Of a stretch of 64,000 nt of DNA, positions 25,775 through 34,037 are shown piece after piece (within the stretch, counting starts at the first letter, position 1; each line of letters begins with the position of its first letter). A model generated the notes under the pieces. That model saw only the letters and a program-made list of their open reading frames with translations, was not told the origin of the DNA and made no database searches. A program made the position numbers and the translations under genes. The DNA lies in contig CAMVRM010000009.1 in assembly GCA_947169885.1 (NCBI GenBank), positions 1 through 64,000 of the forward strand, read 5' to 3'. The stretch comes from an uncultured Ruminococcus sp. Lineage in GTDB: Bacteria > Bacillota > Clostridia > Oscillospirales > Ruminococcaceae.

Positions 25775-28700
25775 ATGCCTTTAAATAAAGATATTAAGAG
25801 AGTTCTTGTTATCGGCTCGGGTCCTATTGTTATCGGACAGGCTGCCGAGTTCGACTACGCAGGCACTCAGGCTTGCAGAGCTCTTAAACAGGAGGGTCTT
25901 GAAGTAATACTTGTCAACTCCAACCCTGCGACGATCATGACCGACAACGCAATGGCAGACAAGATCTATATCGAGCCGCTGACCCTTGAAACAGTCAAGA
26001 GGATCATAAAGAAAGAACGCCCCGACAGCGTGCTTTCTACTCTGGGCGGTCAGACAGGTCTTACCCTTTCCATGCAGCTTGCAAAAGAGGGCTTCCTCGA
26101 TAAGTACGGCGTGAAGCTGCTGGGCGCTCGTCCCGACACTATCGACAAGGCTGAGGACAGACAGATGTTCAAGGACACAATGGAGGCTATCGGTCAGCCC
26201 TGCATACCCTCTAAGGTCGTTAACACCGTTGAGGATGCTATCGCTTTTGCTGACAGCGAGGGCGTTGGCTATCCGCTCATCGTTCGTCCTGCTTTCACAC
26301 TGGGCGGCACAGGCGGCGGCATCGTTCACAACGAGGAGGAACTGAGAGAGATAGCAGGCAACGGTCTGTATCTGTCGCCTATCACTCAGGTGCTTATTGA
26401 AAAGTGCGTTTCGGGCTGGAAAGAGATCGAGTTCGAGGTAATGCGTGACTCAAAGGGCAACTGCATCACTATCTGTTCCATGGAGAACGTTGACCCTGTT
26501 GGCGTTCACACGGGCGACTCCATCGTTGTAGCTCCCTGCATTACACTTTCTAATAAAGAATTCCAGATGCTGCGTACTGCTGCTCTGAGAATAGTTGATG
26601 CACTTCAGGTAGAGGGCGGCTGCAACTGTCAGTTCGCACTTCACCCCGAGAGCATGGAATATGCCGTTATCGAGGTTAACCCCAGAGTTTCCCGTTCTTC
26701 GGCACTTGCTTCAAAGGCAACAGGTTATCCTATCGCAAAGGTCGCTACAAAAATCGCTATCGGATATACTCTTGATGAGATACTCAACGCAGTAACAGGC
26801 AATACCTACGCTTGCTTTGAGCCGTCTATCGACTATCTTGTAGTAAAGCTCCCCAAGTGGCCTTTCGACAAGTTCGTTTACGCTAAGCGTGAACTGGGCA
26901 CTCAGATGAAGGCTACGGGCGAAGTTATGGCTATCGGTACTTCTTTCGAGCAGGCTATCATGAAGGCTGTACGTGGTGCTGAGATAGGTCACGACTGCCT
27001 TATCAGCCCCAAGCACGAGGCTATGAGCGATGAGGAGATAAGAAAACGCATACACAACTGCGATGACGAAAGATTGTTCGTTGTTTGCGAGGCGCTGAGA
27101 CGTGGCGTTACTGTTAAGGAAATACACGACATCACCATGATCGACGAGTGGTTCTTAGAGAAGTTCCTCAAAGTAATCGACATGGAGAACAAGCTCAAAG
27201 CAGGCGATGATTCCACCGAGACTTATGACCTTGCAAAGAAGATGGGCTTCCCCGATAAGGTCATCGAGAGACTTACCGGCAAGCCGATAAAGAACCACAG
27301 ACGTGCAGTATACAAAATGGTCGATACCTGCGCTGCTGAGTTTGCGGCTATGACTCCTTACTTCTACTCCACATATGACACCGAGGACGAAGCTGAGGAA
27401 TTTATCCGCTCGAAAAAGAGCAAGAACAAGACTGTTATCGTATTCGGTTCCGGTCCTATCCGCATAGGTCAGGGCATCGAGTTCGACTATGCTTCGGTTC
27501 ACTGCGTATGGGCGCTGAAAGAAAAAGGCTTTGACGTTGTTATCGTAAACAACAACCCTGAGACTGTTTCCACCGACTTTGACACAGCTGACAGACTTTA
27601 CTTCGAGCCGCTCACCAACGAGGACGTTATGAATATCATCGCTGTTGAGAAGCCTTACGGAGTTGTTGTTGCGTTCGGCGGTCAGACTGCTATCAAGCTG
27701 ACAAAGTACCTTGCCGCAAACGGCGTAAACATCATGGGCACACCTCCCGATTCTATCGACGCTGCCGAGGACAGAGAGCGTTTTGATGAACTGCTCGAAC
27801 TCCACAAGATCAAGCGTCCGCAGGGCTTCACCGTTATGACTACCGACGAGGCTCTTGAAGTTGCGAACCGCATCGGCTATCCTGTTCTTATGCGTCCCTC
27901 TTATGTATTGGGCGGTCAGAACATGATAATCGCATTCAACGATGCCGACATCAAGGAGTATATGGCGATAATCCTTGCTCAGGAGATCGAGAACCCGATA
28001 CTTATCGACAAGTATCTCATGGGTACTGAACTTGAAATAGATGCTATCTGTGACGGCGAGGATATACTTATCCCCGGTATCATGGAGCATATCGAGAGAA
28101 CAGGCGTTCACTCGGGCGACTCTATCGCAGTTTACCCTGCATGGAACGTTTCCGATGAACTCATCGAGCGCATAGTTGACTGCTCAAAGAAGCTAGCTAT
28201 CTCGCTCAAAACTATGGGTCTGGTCAATATCCAGTACCTTATCAACGAGGGCGAACTTTATGTTATCGAAGTTAACCCGCGTTCTTCAAGAACTATCCCC
28301 TACATCTCAAAGGTAACGGGCGTTCCCATGGTAGACCTTGCCACAAGATGTATGCTTGGCGAAAAGCTTGCAGATATGGGCTACGGCACAGGTCTTTACC
28401 GCAACTCGCCTTATGTGGCAGTCAAAGTTCCTGTATTCTCCTTTGAGAAGCTGATAGACGTTGACAACCACTTAGGACCTGAGATGAAGTCCACCGGTGA
28501 AGTTCTTGCAGTTGCAAGCTCGCTGGAGGAGGCTCTGCACAAGGGTCTTACCGCAGCAGGCTACAAGCTGAACGTGGGCGGCGGCGTTCTCATCACCGTC
28601 CGTGATACCGACAAGGGCGAGATACCTCAGACTGCAAAGGCATTCTATGATCTGGGATTCAAGATCTACGCAACAAAGGGTACTGCAAACGTTCTTACCG

Positions 28701-29833
28701 ATCACGGCATTCCCTGCGAAGCTGTTGCAAAAATCGGCGAGGCAGACGAGAACACTCTCACCCTTATCGAGAGCGGAAAGGTGAGCTACGTTATCTCCAC
28801 TTCCTCCAAGGGCAGAAGTCCTCAGCGTGACAGCGTTAAGATACGCCGCAAGACAGTTGAGCGCAACATTCCCTGCCTGACTTCTCTTGATACTGCAAAT
28901 GCTATCGCTTCTTCGCTGAGATCGAAGTACAACGAAAAGACTACCGAGATCGTTGACATCAACAATATGCGCAAGGAGAAGAAGAAGGTACGCTTCACCA
29001 AGATGCAGGGCTGCGGCAATGACTACATCTACTTCAACTGCTTCGACCAGCGCATCGATAACCCCGAGGGACTTGCTCTTGCACTGAGCGACCGTCACTT
29101 CGGTATTGGCGGCGACGGCGTTATCCTTATCCAGCGTTCCGACGTTGCAGACGGAAAGATGCGTATGTTCAACCTTGACGGCTCTGAGGGCAAGATGTGC
29201 GGAAACGGTATCCGCTGCGTTGCAAGATTCATGCGTGACAACGGTCTTGTTGACAAGGACGAGTTCGACATCGAGACATTGAGCGGCATCATGCACGTTA
29301 AACTGCTCCGTCACTACGGCGAAGTAAACGGCGCTACCGTAAATATGGGCGCTGCTATCCTTGATCCTGCTCAGATCCCCGTTACTCTTGAAGCTGACGA
29401 GAACGGCAGAGTTGTTGACCGCAAGGTGAACATCGGCGGCAAGGACTACAACATCACCTGCGTTTCCATGGGCAACCCCCACTGCGTAACATTCATGACA
29501 GGCAACCTTGACGCAATTGATCTGGAGGACATCGGTCCTAAGTTCGAGAACGATGCGATCTTCCCCGAAAGAGTGAACGCTGAGTTCATCAAGGTCATTG
29601 ACGATCACACCCTGAAAATGCGTGTATGGGAGCGTGGTTCGGGCGAGACATGGGCTTGCGGAACAGGCGCTTGCGCTGCGGCAGTTGCGGCAGTTCTCAA
29701 CGGCTACTGCACCAAGGACACCGAGATCACCGTCAAGCTCAAGGGCGGCGACCTGAAGATCAGAGTCACTGACGAAGCTATCTTCCTCACAGGTGACGCT
29801 ATCACAGTATTCAGCGGCGACATTATCCTCTGA
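25775..29833 (+). CDS. Fusion: carbamoyl-phosphate synthase large subunit + diaminopimelate epimerase
   Basis: One open frame of 1352 codons. Residues 1-1064 are a full CarB: two ATP-grasp halves (starting IGSGPIVIGQAAEFDYAG and FGSGPIRIGQGIEFDY near 550) and a C-terminal MGS-like allosteric domain (about 930-1060). Residues 1065-1352 are a full DapF, which interconverts LL- and meso-diaminopimelate for lysine and wall synthesis, with both catalytic Cys motifs (CGNGIRC and ACGTGACA). The join (near 28967) is a short MRKEKKK linker with no stop and no ribosome site for separate translation. CarA is made from the gene before. A terminator follows. Confidence 0.93.
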   Translation: MPLNKDIKRVLVIGSGPIVIGQAAEFDYAGTQACRALKQEGLEVILVNSNPATIMTDNAMADKIYIEPLTLETVKRIIKKERPDSVLSTLGGQTGLTLSMQLAKEGFLDKYGVKLLGARPDTIDKAEDRQMFKDTMEAIGQPCIPSKVVNTVEDAIAFADSEGVGYPLIVRPAFTLGGTGGGIVHNEEELREIAGNGLYLSPITQVLIEKCVSGWKEIEFEVMRDSKGNCITICSMENVDPVGVHTGDSIVVAPCITLSNKEFQMLRTAALRIVDALQVEGGCNCQFALHPESMEYAVIEVNPRVSRSSALASKATGYPIAKVATKIAIGYTLDEILNAVTGNTYACFEPSIDYLVVKLPKWPFDKFVYAKRELGTQMKATGEVMAIGTSFEQAIMKAVRGAEIGHDCLISPKHEAMSDEEIRKRIHNCDDERLFVVCEALRRGVTVKEIHDITMIDEWFLEKFLKVIDMENKLKAGDDSTETYDLAKKMGFPDKVIERLTGKPIKNHRRAVYKMVDTCAAEFAAMTPYFYSTYDTEDEAEEFIRSKKSKNKTVIVFGSGPIRIGQGIEFDYASVHCVWALKEKGFDVVIVNNNPETVSTDFDTADRLYFEPLTNEDVMNIIAVEKPYGVVVAFGGQTAIKLTKYLAANGVNIMGTPPDSIDAAEDRERFDELLELHKIKRPQGFTVMTTDEALEVANRIGYPVLMRPSYVLGGQNMIIAFNDADIKEYMAIILAQEIENPILIDKYLMGTELEIDAICDGEDILIPGIMEHIERTGVHSGDSIAVYPAWNVSDELIERIVDCSKKLAISLKTMGLVNIQYLINEGELYVIEVNPRSSRTIPYISKVTGVPMVDLATRCMLGEKLADMGYGTGLYRNSPYVAVKVPVFSFEKLIDVDNHLGPEMKSTGEVLAVASSLEEALHKGLTAAGYKLNVGGGVLITVRDTDKGEIPQTAKAFYDLGFKIYATKGTANVLTDHGIPCEAVAKIGEADENTLTLIESGKVSYVISTSSKGRSPQRDSVKIRRKTVERNIPCLTSLDTANAIASSLRSKYNEKTTEIVDINNMRKEKKKVRFTKMQGCGNDYIYFNCFDQRIDNPEGLALALSDRHFGIGGDGVILIQRSDVADGKMRMFNLDGSEGKMCGNGIRCVARFMRDNGLVDKDEFDIETLSGIMHVKLLRHYGEVNGATVNMGAAILDPAQIPVTLEADENGRVVDRKVNIGGKDYNITCVSMGNPHCVTFMTGNLDAIDLEDIGPKFENDAIFPERVNAEFIKVIDDHTLKMRVWERGSGETWACGTGACAAAVAAVLNGYCTKDTEITVKLKGGDLKIRVTDEAIFLTGDAITVFSGDIIL

Positions 29834-29856
29834 TAAAAAAACTTACAAAATAAATT

Positions 29857-29895
29857 ATCCCGTTCCAGCCGAAAGACCGGAACGGGATTTTTTTG
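29857..29895. terminator. Terminator after the carB-dapF fusion
   Basis: ATCCCGTTCC pairs with GGAACGGGAT and is followed by T7. It may also serve the convergent ligase gene. Confidence 0.9.
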
Positions 29896-29915
29896 TTTGT
29901 GTATTTTATTTGATG

Positions 29916-31151
29916 TTAGTCAAAACGCTCGTCAATAACTCTTGCAGTTTTCTTCATGCTGCGGGGGAGAACGCCGTTCTCGACAACTTTGACGATAGGC
30001 GTGAAACCTATGCGGCTCTTGACCCTTTCGGCGATACGCTTTGCAAGGTTTGCAAAGTCAACGGAACCGTTCGTCTCGACATAGATTCGCATTGTGTCCT
30101 TGCCGTCCAGATGCGAAATGCGTATCTGATACTCACTGCTTATTTCGGGGAACTGTCCGAGAACTTCTTCGATCTGACTTGGGAACACGTTAACGCCCTT
30201 GATCTTCATCATGTCATCGGTGCGTCCCTTGATAGTGTCGATCCTCGGGTACTTTCTTCCGCAGGGACATTCGCCGGGAATGATACGTGAAAGGTCATGA
30301 GTGCGGTAACGGATAAGCGGAGCGCCCTCCTTGACCAGCGTTGTGATGACTATCTCGCCCTCCTCGCCGTCGGGAACAGGCTTGCCCGTTTCGGGGTCGA
30401 TGATCTCGATGTACAGATAATCGTCCCAGATGTGCATACCTGTGTTATGCTCACAGTTTATGCCGATGCCCGGTCCGTAGATCTCGGTCAGACCATAGAT
30501 GTCATAAAGTTCGATGCCCAGCTTTTCGGCGATAGAATTTCTCATTTTCTCGCTCCAGCGTTCCGAACCGATAACGCCTTTTTTCAGCTTGATCTTGTCC
30601 TTGATTCCACGCTTTTCGATCTCCTCGGCGAGCAGCAGCGCATAGGAAGAAGTCGAGCAGATGACCGTGCTTTCAAGGTTCACCATCATTTCAAGCTGTT
30701 TGTCGGTGTTGCCGGGTCCCATGGGTATCGCCATTGCGCCCAGTTTTTCACAGCCGTTCTGGAAGCCGATGCCTGCCGTCCACAGACCGTAACCCGGGGT
30801 GATCTGGATTCGGTCTTTGTTGGTAATGCCTGCAACTTCGTAGCATCTTTTGAACATGATGCCCCAGTCGTCAACATCTTTTGCGGTGTAGGGGATAATG
30901 ACGGGAGTGCCCGTTGTTCCCGATGAGGAATGTATGCGGACGATCTCTTCCTCGGGAGCAGTCATAAGTCCGAGCGGATAAGCGTCACGCAGGTCTTTCT
31001 TCTCGGAGAAGGGGAGCGCTTCAAACTCCTCTGCGGAATTTACCTCGGTTATGCCTGCGGCTTCAAGCTTTTTGCCGTAAAAGCTGTTTGAGGCAACGAG
31101 TGCTTTTATCCTGTCATTCACCAGTTTAAGCTGTGTCTCGTTTATCTTCAT
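29916..31151 (-). CDS. paaK: Phenylacetate-CoA ligase-type enzyme
   Basis: An AMP-forming acyl-CoA ligase of about 411 residues, close to the PaaK length. The P-loop SSSGTTGTPV (near residue 91), GLTEIYGPG (near 220) and the hinge and C-terminal swivel domain with KGRTDDMMKIKGVNVFP are present. PaaK activates phenylacetate, and homologues act on indoleacetate, in the cytosol. Start at 31151 chosen because AAAGGA lies 10 bases before this ATG; two TTG codons precede it. No paa ring-degradation genes are near. iorAB, which uses aryl-acetyl-CoA, lies 5 kb away, which suggests anabolic use or arylacetate production. Confidence 0.87.
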   Translation of the reverse strand: MKINETQLKLVNDRIKALVASNSFYGKKLEAAGITEVNSAEEFEALPFSEKKDLRDAYPLGLMTAPEEEIVRIHSSSGTTGTPVIIPYTAKDVDDWGIMFKRCYEVAGITNKDRIQITPGYGLWTAGIGFQNGCEKLGAMAIPMGPGNTDKQLEMMVNLESTVICSTSSYALLLAEEIEKRGIKDKIKLKKGVIGSERWSEKMRNSIAEKLGIELYDIYGLTEIYGPGIGINCEHNTGMHIWDDYLYIEIIDPETGKPVPDGEEGEIVITTLVKEGAPLIRYRTHDLSRIIPGECPCGRKYPRIDTIKGRTDDMMKIKGVNVFPSQIEEVLGQFPEISSEYQIRISHLDGKDTMRIYVETNGSVDFANLAKRIAERVKSRIGFTPIVKVVENGVLPRSMKKTARVIDERFD

Positions 31152-31182
31152 TTTCAACAAGTCCTTTCATGTTTAATATTTG

Positions 31183-31680
31183 TCAATCAAATAATTGTGT
31201 ACCTGTCCAGCCCGTATCAAAACTTCCGCCCATTGAGTTGAGTTCGGTAAGTTTTATGTTCAGCAGTTCAGGGTCAACGTGGAGCATCATCGCAGTTTCA
31301 AAAGCGTCGTGACCGTCTTTGAGCAGTCCAAGCAGTTCTTCATCATCGATGAGCAGATGTGCCGCAAAGATGTTCGCTTCGGATTCCACCTTGTCTTTCA
31401 TGTTGAAAGTTTTGAACTCTTTCAGGCAGTTTTCCTTAGCTATCTCCGAGTGCAGGAAGAAATGTCCCAGCTCGTGAGCGCAGGTCAAAAGGCTGTCCTC
31501 TCTGCCAAGGTCAGGCGATACGAACACAACAGGTTCGTCAGCCACGTAACTGAACAGTCCTCTGAGACTGCCCAGCGGTTCACGCATAAGTGTTATCCCG
31601 AGAGCGTCACACAACTCAAAAGGGTCTGATGTGTGGTATTTCCTGACAATTCGTGTGACAAGCTCATAGATATAACTCAA
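31183..31680 (-). CDS. ImmA/IrrE-family metallopeptidase
   Basis: A 165-residue protein with the zinc peptidase motif CAHELGHFFLH (near residue 65) and a downstream ESEANIFAAHLL block supplying the third ligand, as in ImmA of ICEBs1 and IrrE. Such proteases cut their partner repressor to relieve repression. The start codon overlaps the stop of the XRE regulator gene by 4 bases, so the two are a coupled pair. The substrate is probably the neighbour encoded at 31677-32081, by analogy. Confidence 0.87.
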   Translation of the reverse strand: MSYIYELVTRIVRKYHTSDPFELCDALGITLMREPLGSLRGLFSYVADEPVVFVSPDLGREDSLLTCAHELGHFFLHSEIAKENCLKEFKTFNMKDKVESEANIFAAHLLIDDEELLGLLKDGHDAFETAMMLHVDPELLNIKLTELNSMGGSFDTGWTGTQLFD

Positions 31681-32081
31681 TCCTGTTCCTCCAAGCGTTT
31701 GTCGATGTGTTTTTCCTTTACCTGCCAGTAAGCCTTTTGCAGGGCGAGCATCACTTCGTCCGCATCTTCTTCCGAAAGCTTGCCGCCCGCAAAAAGTCCT
31801 GCCATCTCACTTACGAGCTTGTCCGCCTGAACACGTCCTGCGTTGCCGTGAGCATACATGGATGTTATCTGGAAGTCGCTTTCTTTTTCGGTCTGCCAGA
31901 ACTCGACAGGAGCATCGAACAGCTCTGCAAGCTTCTGATAGATCTCCTCCGAGCGTGGTTTTCTGCTGCCTTGTTCGTAAAGGATTATCGTTCTGTTGCT
32001 GACACCGAGATACTTTGCGACCTCGGTCTGTGTTTTGTGCTGACCTGTTCTTATGTGTCTGAGCTTTTCTGCAAATGTCAT
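31677..32081 (-). CDS. XRE-family transcriptional regulator
   Basis: A 134-residue DNA-binding protein with an N-terminal helix-turn-helix (about 8-60; TEVAKYLGVSNRTIILYEQG). The second half is helical with no known domain. The start at 32081 has AAAGGGG upstream and begins the HTH fold correctly; the reading to 32165 has no ribosome site. It is paired by a 4-base overlap with the ImmA-type protease. An inverted repeat next to its own promoter suggests self-repression. Confidence 0.85.
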   Translation of the reverse strand: MTFAEKLRHIRTGQHKTQTEVAKYLGVSNRTIILYEQGSRKPRSEEIYQKLAELFDAPVEFWQTEKESDFQITSMYAHGNAGRVQADKLVSEMAGLFAGGKLSEEDADEVMLALQKAYWQVKEKHIDKRLEEQD

Positions 32082-32115
32082 ATTATCTGCCCCTTTTTCA
32101 AGTCTGAAATAATAG

Positions 32116-32166
32116 CCCCGTATCGGGGTCAAGTGTATTATATCACATACTTGTCTTATTGTCAAG
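32116..32166 (-). promoter_or_regulatory. Promoter and likely operator of the XRE-ImmA pair
   Basis: On the minus strand a perfect TTGACA and TATAAT (17-base spacer; 32138-32166) are followed by the inverted repeat CCCCG-TAT-CGGGG (32117-32129) around the start site. CAAGT/ACTTG half-sites flank the -10 box. Confidence 0.75.
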
Positions 32167-32409
32167 AACTATTTATGTTTTTTGTGCTTTAAACGTTTAT
32201 TTTTGTGAACCTGCTAAATTTGATGTTCACATTTTTGGGAAAACAGCACTATAAACTTAAAATTGATGTTTTAATATATTGTGACAGGAATTTGCAAATT
32301 TATAATATATTTACTTTTTGTTCATAAAAAGTATTCATTATAATGATAAAATTTACTTGAAAAACATTTGCAAATAAGTATTTCGGGATATATTGCGGAG
32401 GTGGATAGT

Positions 32410-32742
32410 ATGAGGGTTTTGCAAGTCATTTGTATTATTCTTGCGATTTTTGCATTTTTGCTGTTCGGATTGTTCTTTATATCCGATCCAATGATAGATA
32501 AAGAAAAGACTGCGCTTGAAAATGGGACTGAACTCTTTCTTGCAGAAAAGGTCCAGTCGGGCGGTCAGACAAAATATAAAGTTAACGGCACCGAATACAC
32601 TTATGACTCTTATAAGGAGATTCTTGATACTGCCGAAAAGGCTATGAGTTCCTGCAAGATCATGTTCGGTGCGGCAGGCGGTGTACTCGTTGTTGGAGCG
32701 ATAGGCTTTGGCATTGGTGCAGGCAAAAAGAAAAGAGGTTGA
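32410..32742 (+). CDS. Small membrane protein of unknown function
   Basis: A 110-residue protein with an N-terminal membrane helix (residues 3-25), a polar middle with a Lys/Tyr-rich KYKVNGTEYTYDSY stretch and a Gly-rich C-terminal helix ending GAGKKKRG. GGAGG lies 8 bases before this ATG; the frame is open to 32368 but without a ribosome site. I do not recognise a family. It is a single gene with a terminator. The spacer before it (32167-32409) holds two copies of a 10-bp palindrome and no gene. Confidence 0.7.
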   Translation: MRVLQVICIILAIFAFLLFGLFFISDPMIDKEKTALENGTELFLAEKVQSGGQTKYKVNGTEYTYDSYKEILDTAEKAMSSCKIMFGAAGGVLVVGAIGFGIGAGKKKRG

Positions 32743-32771
32743 CGGCTGCTCAGCAGTCAGAATCCTTTCGG

Positions 32772-32812
32772 GACACGACATTCCTTAGCTGAGATATGCC
32801 GTGTCTCTTTTT
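32772..32812 (+). terminator. Terminator after the 110-residue membrane protein gene
   Basis: GACACGaCAT pairs with ATGcCGTGTC, followed by a T-rich tract. Confidence 0.75.
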
Positions 32813-32839
32813 GCGTTGTTTATATAAAGGGGTAAAAAA

Positions 32840-34024
32840 ATGATAATCGTTCAGTATGTGATAATCGGATATATCATTGTGCAGACGGGTGTGAGCCTTT
32901 TGACGGAGTTTGCAGTCAACAGAGGAAACCGCCCGAAAGAGATGTTCAGGAAAACAAGACCTCTGCGCATTGCAGTATATGTGCTGTTAGCGGCTGTGCC
33001 CTGCCTCGGAGCGTTCCTGCCGAACAGCGAAGTCAAGTATTTCTTCATGGGATCTGGAAATATCTGGCTGGGTTATTTTCTGTATTACTCGGGAATGCTG
33101 CTGACGGCTTCTGCGATAGCGGCGATAGTCTGCCTTATAAGACGTGACAAGGAAAAACGTATGTTCAGCATCATTTTCTACATCTCGGCAGCCGCAGCGC
33201 TCATCATAACCGTTTACGGCATGATACACGCTCAGAACACTAAGGTCGTTACATACGATATAAGCACAGTTTCAGAGGGTGAGCAGCCGACAGACAAGCT
33301 GAAAGTTGTCCTGCTCGCCGACCTGCATCTCAGCGTCAATTCAACGCCTTCAACTACCGAAAAAATGGTGGAAAAGGTCAATGCCTGCGAGCCTGATGTG
33401 ATACTTGTGGCAGGCGACATCTTCACCAGTTCCTACGGCGGTCTGAAACACCCCGAGAAATATTCAGCCGCACTTTCAAGGCTTGAAGCGGAATATGGCG
33501 TTTATGTTGTTTCGGGAAATCACGATGTTGAAGAAAATCTTTTCGGCGGCTTTTCGATAACCACCGTTGACAAGGCTTTCCGCACAAAGGAAATGGACAA
33601 GTTCTTTGAGGACTGCGGTTTTAAGATGCTTTATGATGAAGTCGTTGAACTTGACGGCAGGAATGTTGTTGTCGCAGGAAGAAAAGACGGCGAAAAAGCA
33701 GGCGACGGCACAACGAACAGAATGGACGAACATCAGCTTCTTGACGGCATCGAACCCGAAAAGCTGACGATCGTTCTTGAACATGAGCCGATGAATTATG
33801 CGGCGCTTGCGGAAAACGGCGCTGATATCGTGCTTGCGGGTCACACACACAACGGTCAGATGTTCCCGGGAAACTTCATCGTGCCGTTTTTCAACGAGAA
33901 CGCATATGGTGTCAAGACGATAAGCGGCATACCGACAGTTGTTACGGCAGGTGTGGGTTACTACGGCGCACCGATGAGAGTTGGAACTGACAGCGAGATA
34001 ACTGTTGTCAATATTGAATACTGA
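32840..34024 (+). CDS. Membrane-anchored metallophosphoesterase (YkuE/YaeI type)
   Basis: A 394-residue protein. About four hydrophobic segments in the first 130 residues are followed by a calcineurin-like phosphoesterase domain with all metal motifs: LADLHLS, VAGDIF, SGNHDVEE and AGHTHNGQ. YkuE-type enzymes act outside or at the membrane on unknown phosphoesters. AAAGGGG precedes the start. The next gene follows after 13 bases, so the two are probably one operon. Confidence 0.87.
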   Translation: MIIVQYVIIGYIIVQTGVSLLTEFAVNRGNRPKEMFRKTRPLRIAVYVLLAAVPCLGAFLPNSEVKYFFMGSGNIWLGYFLYYSGMLLTASAIAAIVCLIRRDKEKRMFSIIFYISAAAALIITVYGMIHAQNTKVVTYDISTVSEGEQPTDKLKVVLLADLHLSVNSTPSTTEKMVEKVNACEPDVILVAGDIFTSSYGGLKHPEKYSAALSRLEAEYGVYVVSGNHDVEENLFGGFSITTVDKAFRTKEMDKFFEDCGFKMLYDEVVELDGRNVVVAGRKDGEKAGDGTTNRMDEHQLLDGIEPEKLTIVLEHEPMNYAALAENGADIVLAGHTHNGQMFPGNFIVPFFNENAYGVKTISGIPTVVTAGVGYYGAPMRVGTDSEITVVNIEY

Positions 34025-34037
34025 CAGGAGGGAAGTC

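Noticed and set aside
28472-29608. 378-codon minus-strand frame
   Set aside because: Antisense to the CarB-DapF gene; low-complexity, with no recognisable domain.
31183-32081. XRE-ImmA pair as sign of a prophage or integrative element
   Set aside because: No integrase, attachment site, structural or conjugation gene nearby.
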